Source of the DNA: Acidobacteriota bacterium
GTDB lineage: Bacteria > Acidobacteriota > Terriglobia > Terriglobales > Acidobacteriaceae
Assembly: GCA_021816455.1 (NCBI GenBank)
Contig: JAKAXU010000009.1
Location: forward strand, 21,995-85,994
Direction of reading: 5' to 3'
DNA: 64,000 nt
This document shows, piece by piece, positions 30,767 through 41,041 of this stretch. Positions within the stretch are counted from its first letter, which is position 1. The number at the start of each line of letters is the position of its first letter. A model generated the notes under the pieces. The model was not told the DNA's origin. It did not search any database and was given only the letters and a program-made list of their open reading frames with translations. Made by a program: the position numbers and the translations under genes.

Positions 30767-30837
30767 GATGCTTTCCGTACCTTCCCAATCGCGGCGGCCA
30801 GGCAATCCTCAGCCGAAACCGCCGCGCATTGCAATCG

Positions 30838-32463
30838 CTAAATGGAGATCCGCGCTCCGGCTTTCATGTTGTTCAGGTGCGAGTCAAAGATGACGCGCGA
30901 AACGAAGACTGCGGTAAACAGATTGGCCAGCAGACCAAAGAAAAGCGTAACCGCAAAGCCTTTCACCGGCCCGGTGCCGAACATGAACAGAATGGCGGCG
31001 GAAACGATCGTGGTCACGTGCGTATCGACGATGGTGACCCAGGCATGCGCAAAGCCCTGATCGACGGCCTGTGCGGCACCTTTTCCGGCCCGCATCTCTT
31101 CCCGGATACGCTCAAAGATCAGCACGTTCGAGTCCACACCCATACCGATCGTCAGGATGACGCCTGCGATGCCGGGCAGCGTAAGCGTCGACTGGCTGAA
31201 GCCCATGAAACCCAGCAGAATAACCAGATTCAGAAACAACGCCAGGTCCGCATTGATGCCCGCGCCACGATAGTAGAGCAGCATGAAGAACATGACCGAG
31301 AGCGTGCCCGCGATGGCTGCAATCACGCCTTGACGAATGGAGTCTGCGCCGAGCGAAGCACCGACCGTGCGCTGCTCGATGGGGATGAGACTGGCCGGCA
31401 GCGCACCGGTGCGCAGCGTAAGGGAGAGCGCGTCGATCTGCTCTTTACTGAACTGGCCTTCAATCTGCCCATTATCGCGAATGGCGGACTGGATGACGGC
31501 AACGTTCTTCACGCGGTCGCCGAGAACGATGGCCATATAAGTTCCCACGTGCGACGATGTGTAGTCATAGAAGCGCTGGCCGCCTGCGTTGGTCAGCACG
31601 AAATTCACACCCTGCCGCCCCGAATCATTCGGACCAATGGCGCTTGCATCGCGAAAATCGCGTCCGCCAACAATCGAAACCCGCTTCAACAGGAAGACGC
31701 GATCCGTGCCATCGGAGCTGACGCCCTGCGGGTCGCCATGGACAAGATACTCATCTGGCGGAATTGTACCGCCAAGACTGGTCATCGCTTCCTGCTCGGT
31801 CGCGTAACCGTCCGGATTGCCTGCAACCTCATGCACCTCCAGCCGCGACGTGGACTGGATGATGTCCTTGATGCGGTCCAGATCTTCCACGCCGGGCAGC
31901 TCCACCAGAATCTCATTCGCGCCCAGTCCGTAACGCTGAATCACCGGTTCGCTCACGCCCAGCCTGTCCACGCGGTCGCGGATTGTCTCAATGGACTGAT
32001 CGAGCGTACGCGACTCCAGATCGGCAAGCTGAGAGGGCTTCATGGTCAGCGTAAAGCTGTGATCATTGCTGTTGCTGGCGATGTCGTACTCGGCGCCAAA
32101 GCGATCGGAAAGCTCGCTGCTGACGGCGCTGGAGTGGGCGGGATCGACGCCTTCCACGCGAATCGTCTGTGGCGTATTCGGATCCGGTTTCAGCACCTGC
32201 GTATAGGTCAGATGACTATCCGCCATCGCCTGCTCGATGCGAGCAACCGTGTTGTCCGTCTCGGCGTTGATGGCGTCCTTGACCACCACCTGCAGGATCA
32301 GATGCGCACCGCCGCGCAGATCCAGACCCAGGTGAATGCGCTGCGTGATGGCCTGCTCCAGAGCTGCGCCGCTGACGCCTTTCGGAATCCCGAAGATGCC
32401 GTACAGAAACACGAGCAGCGTACCGATGATGAGTGCAATCTTACCGTTCAGATTCTTCTTCAT
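30838..32463 (-). CDS. secD: Protein translocase subunit SecD
   Basis: MKKNLNGKIALIIG start; LGLDLRGGAHLILQV; GMGVDSNVLIFERIREE. Confidence 0.95.
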   Translation of the reverse strand: MKKNLNGKIALIIGTLLVFLYGIFGIPKGVSGAALEQAITQRIHLGLDLRGGAHLILQVVVKDAINAETDNTVARIEQAMADSHLTYTQVLKPDPNTPQTIRVEGVDPAHSSAVSSELSDRFGAEYDIASNSNDHSFTLTMKPSQLADLESRTLDQSIETIRDRVDRLGVSEPVIQRYGLGANEILVELPGVEDLDRIKDIIQSTSRLEVHEVAGNPDGYATEQEAMTSLGGTIPPDEYLVHGDPQGVSSDGTDRVFLLKRVSIVGGRDFRDASAIGPNDSGRQGVNFVLTNAGGQRFYDYTSSHVGTYMAIVLGDRVKNVAVIQSAIRDNGQIEGQFSKEQIDALSLTLRTGALPASLIPIEQRTVGASLGADSIRQGVIAAIAGTLSVMFFMLLYYRGAGINADLALFLNLVILLGFMGFSQSTLTLPGIAGVILTIGMGVDSNVLIFERIREEMRAGKGAAQAVDQGFAHAWVTIVDTHVTTIVSAAILFMFGTGPVKGFAVTLFFGLLANLFTAVFVSRVIFDSHLNNMKAGARISI

Positions 32464-32500
32464 GATGAGGTTTATCCGTGCCTTCCGCGATGCCAGGCGC

Positions 32501-32830
32501 TTACTTGCCCGCATCCTCCTGGGTGGTGACTGCGGCAATTGCGCTCTTTACGACTTCCAGTTTCAAACCATCCGGCGCCACGCGCAACACAAGAGTATCG
32601 TCTTTCAGACTGAGGATGGTTCCGCGAATGCCGCCGGTGGTCGTCACCTTGTCGCCGGTCTTCAACTGCGCCAGCATCTCGCTCCACTGCTTCTGTTTGC
32701 GTTGCTGCGGGCGAATCATCAGAAAATAAACCACGGCGATCATCAGCAGCGGCAGCAACAACGAGATCGCCGAGCTTCCGGCGCCAGCCGGTCCGGCAAA
32801 GATCATGGCCAGTCGAGTCAACACACACAT
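32501..32830 (-). CDS. yajC: Preprotein translocase subunit YajC
   Basis: YFLMIRPQQRKQKQWSEMLAQLKTGDKVTTTGGIRGTI; exact start uncertain. Confidence 0.95.
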   Translation of the reverse strand: MCVLTRLAMIFAGPAGAGSSAISLLLPLLMIAVVYFLMIRPQQRKQKQWSEMLAQLKTGDKVTTTGGIRGTILSLKDDTLVLRVAPDGLKLEVVKSAIAAVTTQEDAGK

Positions 32831-32836
32831 CCTTCT

Positions 32837-32858
32837 CTGTCCAGCGCTCTGGCGCTGG
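32837..32858 (-). promoter_or_regulatory. Leader hairpin directly upstream of yajC
   Basis: GTCCAGCGC-TCTG-GCGCTGGAC 9-bp perfect stem adjacent to the yajC SD (AGAGAAGG). Confidence 0.5.
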
Positions 32859-33147
32859 ACTCAACCGCGGGCAAAAGTACATCCAGGGCTGGCATTGCTT
32901 TGAATTTGTCTCCCGGAATGGCGGACGACGGCGCGCTACGCCGCGTTACGCCCGAACTCTCGAAGCAGTCGCATCGATGCGCTTTGACTGTCTTCGTCGT
33001 TTCACTTCCTGTTCGACGCTGCAACCAGGCGACCCTTCCGGGAGCAGACAAAGATTTGGATTCCCCTGAAAAGCCGCGCATTCAGTCTAACAAACCGCAG
33101 GCCCGCACGGCCGGGAAAACGCCGGGGCATTCCCGTCGCGGCGCATC

Positions 33148-33771
33148 TCACGCCCTTTCAACCGTTTTGTCCACAGCCCGCCAGTAGCGCAACTCCGGAC
33201 AGGCGCAGCTCCGGCACAGAAGGCGCTCCGAGCCGTCAGCAGCGATCTGTCGCTCATAGCGCCCGAAATTTACCCCTTCGCCGCACTCGGCACAGCGCAC
33301 GCGGCCACCCCTGTAGCCCGGCATCTCTTCCGGCTGTAGCTCGACCCGGACCCATTGCCCGGCAAACAGCTCTTCATCCGTCAGTACGCGATAGGCAAGC
33401 TTCTGCTGGGCAGCCGCAGGTTCCACCCCAGGAAATCGCTCCCTCGCCAGTTCGCGCGAAGACTCCAGAGCCACCACGCGCAGCGCGCGGCCGGAAGCAA
33501 GATCGACAAAGGTCGCCGCCATCTTGCCCCAGTCGCGAAACTTCAGCGCCCTTCGGCCCAGACGACAGCCTGTCACCAGCCCAATGGCGTCCGTGGCACA
33601 GCGATCAATCTCCACAAAGCAGACCAGGCGCTTGCGATCGGCACCGCGCGGCTCTTCGACGCCCAGCATGCGGCAAGCCATCCTGGCCATGCGAACACCC
33701 AGAATCTGCCCGGCGCACAGATGCCCGTGCGCAACCTCAGCCTGCCGCAGGAGTTCGTCCAGCGTTTCCAT
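33148..33771 (-). CDS. FmdE-family protein (formylmethanofuran dehydrogenase subunit E-like)
   Basis: HGHLCAGQILGVRMARMA; CFVEIDRCATDAIGLVTGCRLGRRALKFRDWGKMAATFVD; C-terminal four-Cys zinc-finger (CAEC...CRSC). Confidence 0.88.
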   Translation of the reverse strand: METLDELLRQAEVAHGHLCAGQILGVRMARMACRMLGVEEPRGADRKRLVCFVEIDRCATDAIGLVTGCRLGRRALKFRDWGKMAATFVDLASGRALRVVALESSRELARERFPGVEPAAAQQKLAYRVLTDEELFAGQWVRVELQPEEMPGYRGGRVRCAECGEGVNFGRYERQIAADGSERLLCRSCACPELRYWRAVDKTVERA

Positions 33772-33797
33772 CTAACCTCCGATCTCGGTCTGCGTCA

Positions 33798-34625
33798 TCA
33801 GCGCTGCGGCCCATTGCCGGGTGGCGATACGCCGCCGGATTTCGGCGCACCCTCCAATTTTGGAGTACTGCCCGCCGGGCCATCCGACTGTCCGGTACGG
33901 CCCGACTGCGAGCCATCTCCCGATTGCGGCTCGTCCTGCTCCACCAGCACGGCAGCGCTTTCTTCCAGACCGAAACTCTTCGCCTTTGCACCCGTCGGCT
34001 GAAAAGTGACCTGCAGCGGATCGCGCTGCCAGACCGGCTCGGCACAGACCGGCCACGAATGATGCGCAACGTCGAAGGCCGCGAGCCTGCGATGCAGCAC
34101 AGCCTTGCGCACCGCAATCTTGGCCACCACCGCATAGAGACTTTTGCCGGAAGCCGTTACACCGCAGTACGCGGCATAATCACGAAACCAGACCGCGTCG
34201 CTCACCGACGGATCGTAATTCGGCAAGCGAAGCTGCGTCACATGGCCGGTCGCCCGATCGATCAACAGCCACGGCCCACGCTGCCACACCCAGTCCCCGC
34301 TCTTGCCTGTCTTCTCGCCGGGCAGCGCGTCGTTGATGCGCTGTGCGCGGCGCACGACAAAGCTGCGCTCGGTCACCTCATGCACCTCGCCTGTTGTCCA
34401 CTCTGTTACGTGACTATCCACCACCAGCGGTCGCAAAGCAAGCTTGTTTTCGTCGCCGTTCGATCCTGCCGGATCGCCTGCGTGCGAATACGGCACACTC
34501 CGCACCGCGCCCAAGGTGACTGCGTGATGACCACGCTCGGCAACCGCCGGGGCGGTACCCATAACCGCCATCGCCAGAGCGACGGCTACAACTCCGGTCA
34601 CACCGCGCAAACGGATCCTCGACAT
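33798..34625 (-). CDS. Hypothetical secreted protein
   Basis: Signal peptide GVVAVALAMAVMGTAPAVA; no recognised domain. Confidence 0.7.
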   Translation of the reverse strand: MSRIRLRGVTGVVAVALAMAVMGTAPAVAERGHHAVTLGAVRSVPYSHAGDPAGSNGDENKLALRPLVVDSHVTEWTTGEVHEVTERSFVVRRAQRINDALPGEKTGKSGDWVWQRGPWLLIDRATGHVTQLRLPNYDPSVSDAVWFRDYAAYCGVTASGKSLYAVVAKIAVRKAVLHRRLAAFDVAHHSWPVCAEPVWQRDPLQVTFQPTGAKAKSFGLEESAAVLVEQDEPQSGDGSQSGRTGQSDGPAGSTPKLEGAPKSGGVSPPGNGPQR

Positions 34626-34644
34626 TTGCCGCCCCTGTCTGCGT

Positions 34645-36183
34645 TTACGCATCCACGCCGTTCATCGCCCGCTCCACTCCCGCAGCCACGCGGAAGATCG
34701 CACTCTCGCCGAAGTGCGGCCCCAGCACCTGCAAACCTACCGGCAATCCAGCCGCGGTTGCGCCGCAGGGAACCGAAAGCCCGCAGATTCCAGCCAGGCT
34801 GGCCGTCACGGTGTAAATGTCTGCCAGATACATGGCCAGCGGATCTTCGCTTTTTTCGCCCAGCCGGAAGGCCGCCGTGGGAGCCGTCGGCGCCACGATT
34901 GCGTCTACCTCGCCGAAAGCCGCCATGAATTCCTCGGCCAGAATGCGCCGCACCTGCTGCGCCTTGCGATAGTAAGCGTCATAATAACCGGCGCTCAGAG
35001 CATACGTCCCCAGTAGAATCCGGCGCTTGACCTCAGCGCCGAAACCCTCTTCGCGCGAGAGCCGATACATCGAGGACAGATTCGTGGCCGACTTCGAGCG
35101 ATGCCCGAATCGCACGCCGTCAAATCGCGCCAGATTCGCACTCGCCTCCGCCGTCGCCACCAGATAATAGACGGGAATCGCATACTGCGTGTGCTTCAGG
35201 TGAATGCGCCGAATTTCACAGCCCTGCGCGCGCAGAGCATCAATCCCCGTCTCGACAGCAGCGCGTACCTCCGGGTCAAGCCCTTCGCCGAAATACTCTT
35301 CCGGAATGCCGATCCGCATTCCCTTCACGTCCCGCTCCGTGGCAGTCGCGTAATCGTCGACCGGCTGCGTGGCACTGGTTGCATCCAGCGAATCGTGTCC
35401 GGCCAGCACACAGAGCACCTGCGCAGCATCCTCTACGGAAGCCGCAAACGGTCCCACGCGATCCAGCGACGAAGCAAAGGCGATCAACCCATAGCGCGAG
35501 ACGCGTCCGTAGGTGGGCAGCACGCCCACCACTCCGCAGAAGCTTGCCGGCTGGCGAATCGACCCTCCGGTATCGGTTCCCAGCGTGACCACAGCCAGAT
35601 TCGCCGCCACCGCAGCCGCCGACCCTCCGCTTGATCCGCCCGGTACCCGCTCCGTATCCACCGGATTGCGTACCGGCCCATAGGCCGAATTTTCATTCGA
35701 TGAACCCATGGCGAACTCATCGCAGTTCAGCTTGCCCAGCAGCACAGCGCCAGCTTTGCGGAGCCGTGCAACGGCCGTTGCGTCATAGGGCGGCCGATAG
35801 CCTTCCAGAATCCGCGAACCGGCCGTCGCCGGAGCACCACGCATCGCGAGCACATCCTTCACGCCAACCGGAACTCCGCCCAGCGGCGGCAGCGGATCGC
35901 CCTTGCCTGCCAGCGCGTCGATGGCCGCAGCCTGCTCCAGCGCCTGATCCCGCGTGAGCGAAAGATATGCGTTCAGCAACGGGTTGTATCGCTCGATCCG
36001 CGCAAAATATCCTTCGGCGACTGCGGTTGCGCTCTCGTTTCCTTCGCGAATCGCAGTGCGCAATGCACGAATCGATCGCGGCTTCTCCAGCAACTGGCCG
36101 GACGTTTCCGGTGGATTGATCGTCAATTTTGCGCTCCCATCCTCGTGTTCTTCGCGCACCGCGCTCCGCCTTTCAACGTTCAA
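34645..36183 (-). CDS. gatA: Asp-tRNA(Asn)/Glu-tRNA(Gln) amidotransferase subunit A
   Basis: [50 protein letters not shown]. Confidence 0.96.
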   Translation of the reverse strand: MNVERRSAVREEHEDGSAKLTINPPETSGQLLEKPRSIRALRTAIREGNESATAVAEGYFARIERYNPLLNAYLSLTRDQALEQAAAIDALAGKGDPLPPLGGVPVGVKDVLAMRGAPATAGSRILEGYRPPYDATAVARLRKAGAVLLGKLNCDEFAMGSSNENSAYGPVRNPVDTERVPGGSSGGSAAAVAANLAVVTLGTDTGGSIRQPASFCGVVGVLPTYGRVSRYGLIAFASSLDRVGPFAASVEDAAQVLCVLAGHDSLDATSATQPVDDYATATERDVKGMRIGIPEEYFGEGLDPEVRAAVETGIDALRAQGCEIRRIHLKHTQYAIPVYYLVATAEASANLARFDGVRFGHRSKSATNLSSMYRLSREEGFGAEVKRRILLGTYALSAGYYDAYYRKAQQVRRILAEEFMAAFGEVDAIVAPTAPTAAFRLGEKSEDPLAMYLADIYTVTASLAGICGLSVPCGATAAGLPVGLQVLGPHFGESAIFRVAAGVERAMNGVDA

Positions 36184-36505
36184 TCACCTTTGGAGTCTTG
36201 AAGAATGCGCCATCCGTCTCCGGAGCCGAGGCCATCACAGTTGCCCGTTCCAGCGACGCCGACACCGCATCGGCTCGCAGCGATTCTCCATGCCCGTTCG
36301 CCTCTGCGCCTGCAAACAGATCGCTGACCTGCGCCATCGGCTCCACTTGGCTGGTGTCGATCTGGCGAAGCTGATTCACATAGCCCAGGATGGCGTTCAA
36401 ATCGCGCTGCATGCGCATCGTTTCATCGGCACCTAGTTCCAGATTCGCCAACTCCGCCACTCGCTCCACATCTTCCTTCGAAACCGTCGCAGCACTTCCG
36501 CTCAT
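36173..36505 (-). CDS. gatC: Asp-tRNA(Asn)/Glu-tRNA(Gln) amidotransferase subunit C
   Basis: [40 protein letters not shown]; overlaps gatA start. Confidence 0.94.
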   Translation of the reverse strand: MSGSAATVSKEDVERVAELANLELGADETMRMQRDLNAILGYVNQLRQIDTSQVEPMAQVSDLFAGAEANGHGESLRADAVSASLERATVMASAPETDGAFFKTPKVIER

Positions 36506-36741
36506 CCGTCACCGCCTGAGAAACAATCTCTTGAAATTTGAGTATAGAAGCAAGCGCAGGATGACCCAACTCCGTCTTCGTTTTCGCGTCCGCGGACAGA
36601 CAGGAGGCCGCAATGTTTCCCGCTGATTTTCGGTTCGATAGAGCGAACGTGTGTGATAGCTTTAGGCTACGCTTTTCGGGAATCCGTGAGTCCGCCGGAT
36701 GTTTTTCCATCGGCAATCCAAGCAAACAGGGGGAAACGTTT

Positions 36742-39372
36742 ATGTCGCTGTGGAGTGTTCGGGTTTGGTTTCCTGTTGTGGTTTTGTGTGCCGCGGTCGG
36801 CTTGCAGGGATTTGCTCAAGCTCCCGCCTCCACAGTTCCCAGCCCCATTTCTGTCCTGGGACACAACCCCGGCGACGATTATTACCTGGCCAACTACGAA
36901 GAGGAGATTCAGTATTTTCACGCGCTGGCGGCGCACTCTGACCGGATCAAATTGTTCACCGTCGGCAAGACCACGGAGGGCCGTGATATCGAGATTGCCC
37001 TGATCTCATCTCCGCAGAATCTGGCTCGGCTCGACGAATGGAAGGCCGACACCAAAGAACTTTCCATGGATCAGGGACTGGAGGATGCCTCCGCAAAAGC
37101 GCTAGCCGAGAAAGCGCGAGTGATCATCCACATCGACGGCGGACTGCACGCCAACGAAGTGGCCGGGCCACAGCACTCGATGGTTCTGGCCTACAAGCTG
37201 CTATCGGCGCAGGGCGATCCGGAAGTGGACAGAATTCTCAACAACGTCGTGCTGCTGCTCTATCCAACGCTCAACCCGGATGGGCAGGATATGGTCGTAT
37301 CCTGGTACAGGAAGAACCTGGGAACGCGCTTCGAGGTCAGCCCCATGCCCTGGCTCTTTCAGGATTATGTCGGGCACGACAACAATCGCGACGGCTACAT
37401 GCTCAACATGAAAGAGTCGCAGGTGGTGACCAAGACCGAGCTGGAGTACAGCCCGGCGATCTTCTACTGCCAACATCAGACGGCTCCTTTCCCGGCGCGC
37501 ATCTGGATTCCACCCTTCTCCGATCCCATCTCGTCGAATATCAGTCCCTACGTGCGAAGCTGGTTCAACGTCGTCGGTACCGGAATGACGGCCTACCTGA
37601 ACGAGCGCCAGATGTCCGGAGCCATCAGTGAGTCCAAGTTCGACAACTGGTATCCCGGCTTTGTCGATTACGCTGGATCCTTTCGCAACGAGATTTCCTT
37701 CTTCACCGAGACGGCGCTTTACCGCTATGCCACGCCCAGGTTTTATACCGTCGATGAGTTTCCAAAAAACATGCAGGACCTGAAGGCGCTGACCATGTAC
37801 ACCACACCCTGGCAAGGTGGCTGGTGGCGTCTGCGCGATGCGGTCGATTACATGGTGGCCGCGTCGATGTCTGTGCTCGATACCGCGGCCCGATACCGCG
37901 AAACACTGCTTTATAACCAGTATCAGGCGGCCCGGGATAACATTCGGCGCTTCACCCAGGCACCGCCTTACGCCTATGTGATTCCCAGCGTGCAGCGCGA
38001 TGTGCCGGAGGCTGCTCAACTGGCACGTATCCTGCTGGAAAACGGTCTTCAGGTTCACGCCGTCACGAGCAGATTCACCGCCAACGGCAGGGAATATCCC
38101 GCAGGATCGTGGGTGATCCTCATGAACCAGCCCTACTCTTCGCTTGCCAAAGAATTGTTTGAGGTGCAGCACTATCCGGACGCCATGGGAGTTGGCGGAA
38201 CAAAATCCGTCGATCTGCCCTATGACGTAACCGGCTGGACTCTTCCGCTCCAGATGGGCGTTCAGGTGGATGCCGTCTCCGACCCGATCGCACCCGGCCA
38301 GTTGAGCAACCTGAAGCTGTTGACAACGATCGATCTGCCCCCGGCGAAAGTGGATGGGGCAGGCACAACATTTGTGCTGAGCCATGGAGTGAACGCAAGC
38401 CTTCACGTGATCAATGACGTGCTTGCAAGCGGAGGTTCAGTTGCGCTCGACAAGGATCCGATCCAAACGCAAAACGGCACCGAGACCGGCGCGCTGGTGG
38501 TCAGCGGGATGAGCCGCGCAACGTTCGGCGACCTCGCTACGAAATATGGCGTCTCCGCGCTTGCCATCGACCACGCGCCCGCCCATGAAATCTCTCTGCA
38601 TCGCGCGCGCGTCGGTCTCTACCGCCCATGGCAACCCTCCATCGACGAAGGGTGGACGCGTTGGATACTGGAGCAGTACGGCTACAAACCCATCAGTCTC
38701 TACAACGCTGATATGCGCGCCGGCGACCTTGGCAGCCGAGTCGATGTCCTCATCCTTCCCGACATGCCTCCCGCCTCGCTGGTCAACGGCTTCAAGCCCG
38801 GCATCGTACCCGGAGAGTACGCCGGAGGACTCAACGAAGAGGGCTTGGCCAGCCTGCGGGAATTTGTGCGCAATGGTGGAACTCTGGTTGCCTTCAACCA
38901 ATCCGCTGCCACGATCATTCCGCTCTTCTCGCTGCCGGTGAAAAACGTGCTTGACGGCCTCAAGAGCGACAAGTTCTTCTGCTCCGGAGCACTGCTCCGC
39001 GTCAGTACCGAGTCGCGCGACAGACCCATCCTCTACGGCCTGCCCTCCGAGCTGACCGTTATGTTCGAGCGCGGTCCGGCTTTTGCGACGCTTCCGGGTT
39101 TCAAAGGCGCAGTTCTTGCCCGTTATCCCACCGAATCCAACCCTCTTGAAAGCGGACTGCTGCTGCATCCCGAAGCGATCGAAGGCAAGATCGCAGCCCT
39201 GGAACTTTCCTACGGTCAGGGACGTATCTTCCTCTACGGATTCAAACCGCAGTGGAGAGCACAGTCGCATGGAAGCTACAAGTTCTTTTTCAATGCGCTT
39301 TACCGATTTGACGCGCCTGCTTTTGCTGAGGACAAGCCAGCAGCCACTGCAAAGTCCAGGCAAGCCGAATAA
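36742..39372 (+). CDS. M14-family zinc carboxypeptidase, secreted
   Basis: Signal peptide at MSLWSVRVWFPVVVLCAAVGLQGFAQA; HANE zinc ligand motif, NPDGQDM. Confidence 0.9.
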   Translation: MSLWSVRVWFPVVVLCAAVGLQGFAQAPASTVPSPISVLGHNPGDDYYLANYEEEIQYFHALAAHSDRIKLFTVGKTTEGRDIEIALISSPQNLARLDEWKADTKELSMDQGLEDASAKALAEKARVIIHIDGGLHANEVAGPQHSMVLAYKLLSAQGDPEVDRILNNVVLLLYPTLNPDGQDMVVSWYRKNLGTRFEVSPMPWLFQDYVGHDNNRDGYMLNMKESQVVTKTELEYSPAIFYCQHQTAPFPARIWIPPFSDPISSNISPYVRSWFNVVGTGMTAYLNERQMSGAISESKFDNWYPGFVDYAGSFRNEISFFTETALYRYATPRFYTVDEFPKNMQDLKALTMYTTPWQGGWWRLRDAVDYMVAASMSVLDTAARYRETLLYNQYQAARDNIRRFTQAPPYAYVIPSVQRDVPEAAQLARILLENGLQVHAVTSRFTANGREYPAGSWVILMNQPYSSLAKELFEVQHYPDAMGVGGTKSVDLPYDVTGWTLPLQMGVQVDAVSDPIAPGQLSNLKLLTTIDLPPAKVDGAGTTFVLSHGVNASLHVINDVLASGGSVALDKDPIQTQNGTETGALVVSGMSRATFGDLATKYGVSALAIDHAPAHEISLHRARVGLYRPWQPSIDEGWTRWILEQYGYKPISLYNADMRAGDLGSRVDVLILPDMPPASLVNGFKPGIVPGEYAGGLNEEGLASLREFVRNGGTLVAFNQSAATIIPLFSLPVKNVLDGLKSDKFFCSGALLRVSTESRDRPILYGLPSELTVMFERGPAFATLPGFKGAVLARYPTESNPLESGLLLHPEAIEGKIAALELSYGQGRIFLYGFKPQWRAQSHGSYKFFFNALYRFDAPAFAEDKPAATAKSRQAE

Positions 39373-40897
39373 CCGGACCTCCTCAACCACGGCCGGATTG
39401 GCACCTGCGCCGATTCGGCCCCTCGGCTCCGACCTGGTGGTCCTCAGCCTCTGCTCGGCGTTGCTCGTCGTCCTTCATTTTGCTCTTGGCAATGGATACG
39501 GTTTTCACCGCGACGAGTTGCAGTTCCTAGATGATGCGCGTCATCTCCAATGGGGCTATGTTGCCTTTCCACCTCTGACCTCATTTTGCGGGCGCATCGC
39601 CATTGCGCTCTTTGGCATTTCGCCTGCGGCGCTGCGTCTTCCCGCAGCCATTGCTAACGCCATCACGCTGGTGCTTACGGGACTGGTTGCGCGCGAGCTG
39701 GGCGGGCACCGGGCAGCACAGCTACTGGCCGTGGCCGCAGGCTTTCCTGTGGCGCTGTTGTTCAGCTCCCTGCTGCAATACAACACCTTTGACCTGCTCG
39801 CCTGGTCGCTCGTCATCTATTTCACCGCGCGCCTGTTGCGCAGTGAAGACCCACGCAACTGGATTGGCGTGGGCCTGGGAATCGGCCTCGGCGTGTTGTC
39901 AAAATACACGATTGCATTCCCTGTCCTGAGTCTTCTGGTTGCTCTCGCCATGTTGCCGTCACAGCGTCACGCGCTGCGCAGCCGCTGGCTCTGGCTGGAC
40001 GCGCTCACCGCCGCTGTCATCGCAGCGCCCAATCTGCTCTGGCTGGCGCAGCACCACTGGATCACGCTCCAGATGGAGCACTCTATCCATCTTCGCGACA
40101 TTCGCATCGGTCGCGCAGACGGCTATTTCACCGATCAAATCAAGTTCACGCTGCTGGCGTTGCCGCTGGCTGTGGCGGGTCTGGTCTCTCTTCTTCGCAG
40201 CGCGCGCTTCCGCCTGCTGAGCGCGTTTTATATCGGCCCGCTGATTCTCCTCGCGCTGATGAAAGCTCGCGGATATTATCTGATTCCCGCCTATCCGCTG
40301 CTCTACGCAGCCGGGGCTGTCGCACTGGAACGCGTACTCTCTGCGCGCTCTCGGTGGCTGCGCGTCGTGCTGCGCTCGACTGTGATCGCAGCCATGCTGG
40401 TGGATGCGGCAGCAGGAGCCTGGGCCTACCTGCCCATCTGGCCTGTTGGCTCGACTGGATGGAACTGGCAGATGCAGAACAATCCGGATATGGCCAACGA
40501 GATCGGATGGCCGGAGTTCGTGGCCCAGGTGGCTGCCGTACGCGACACGCTGCCGTCGGCGGACCGAGCGCATCTGGGCATCCTTGCCAACAACTTCGGC
40601 GAGGCTGGCGCACTGGCCCTCTACGGCCCGCAATACAACCTGCCCACACCCATCAGCAGCACCAACGACTTCCACACGCGCGGATACGGCCCCTATCCGC
40701 CCGACCCGGTCATCGTCACCGGCAGCGAACTCGACGACCAGCTCCACAACTTTGAAAGCTGCACGGTGGTCGCCCACGTAGCAATCCCCTACGGCGTCCG
40801 CAACGAAGAATCCGTTGACCACCCCGACATTCTTCTCTGCCGCCACCTGCGCCATCCATGGCCCGAGGTCTGGAGCCACTCGCAGGAGTTTGGGTGA
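39293..40897 (+). CDS. Glycosyltransferase family 39-like membrane protein (start uncertain)
   Basis: FHRDELQFLDDARHLQWGYVAFPPL; multi-TM; extends out of the M14 3' end in another frame. Confidence 0.85.
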   Translation: MRFTDLTRLLLLRTSQQPLQSPGKPNNRTSSTTAGLAPAPIRPLGSDLVVLSLCSALLVVLHFALGNGYGFHRDELQFLDDARHLQWGYVAFPPLTSFCGRIAIALFGISPAALRLPAAIANAITLVLTGLVARELGGHRAAQLLAVAAGFPVALLFSSLLQYNTFDLLAWSLVIYFTARLLRSEDPRNWIGVGLGIGLGVLSKYTIAFPVLSLLVALAMLPSQRHALRSRWLWLDALTAAVIAAPNLLWLAQHHWITLQMEHSIHLRDIRIGRADGYFTDQIKFTLLALPLAVAGLVSLLRSARFRLLSAFYIGPLILLALMKARGYYLIPAYPLLYAAGAVALERVLSARSRWLRVVLRSTVIAAMLVDAAAGAWAYLPIWPVGSTGWNWQMQNNPDMANEIGWPEFVAQVAAVRDTLPSADRAHLGILANNFGEAGALALYGPQYNLPTPISSTNDFHTRGYGPYPPDPVIVTGSELDDQLHNFESCTVVAHVAIPYGVRNEESVDHPDILLCRHLRHPWPEVWSHSQEFG

Positions 40898-41041
40898 GCC
40901 GCATGGCGTCCATGCCGTAACGCCTATGCCCATAGCAAGCCACCCCGCATTCTGGGGTGCGCAGAACGCTTCCGTCACACGTGCAACCCTGTGAATCTGT
41001 TATCTTTCTCTCGTCCGCAAATCTTCCCGCACGGAGTCTGC

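Noticed and set aside
30829-32529. 566-aa plus-strand ORF opposite secD
   Set aside because: Exact antisense shadow of secD in high-GC sequence; His/Arg/Gln-rich low-complexity composition and no domain.
33798-36505. gatA/gatC without gatB considered as a truncated operon
   Set aside because: gatB is commonly unlinked in many bacteria; not unusual by itself.
40941-40959. CACCCC-GCATTCT-GGGGTG hairpin after the GT39-like gene
   Set aside because: Only 6 bp and no U tract; too weak to call as a terminator.
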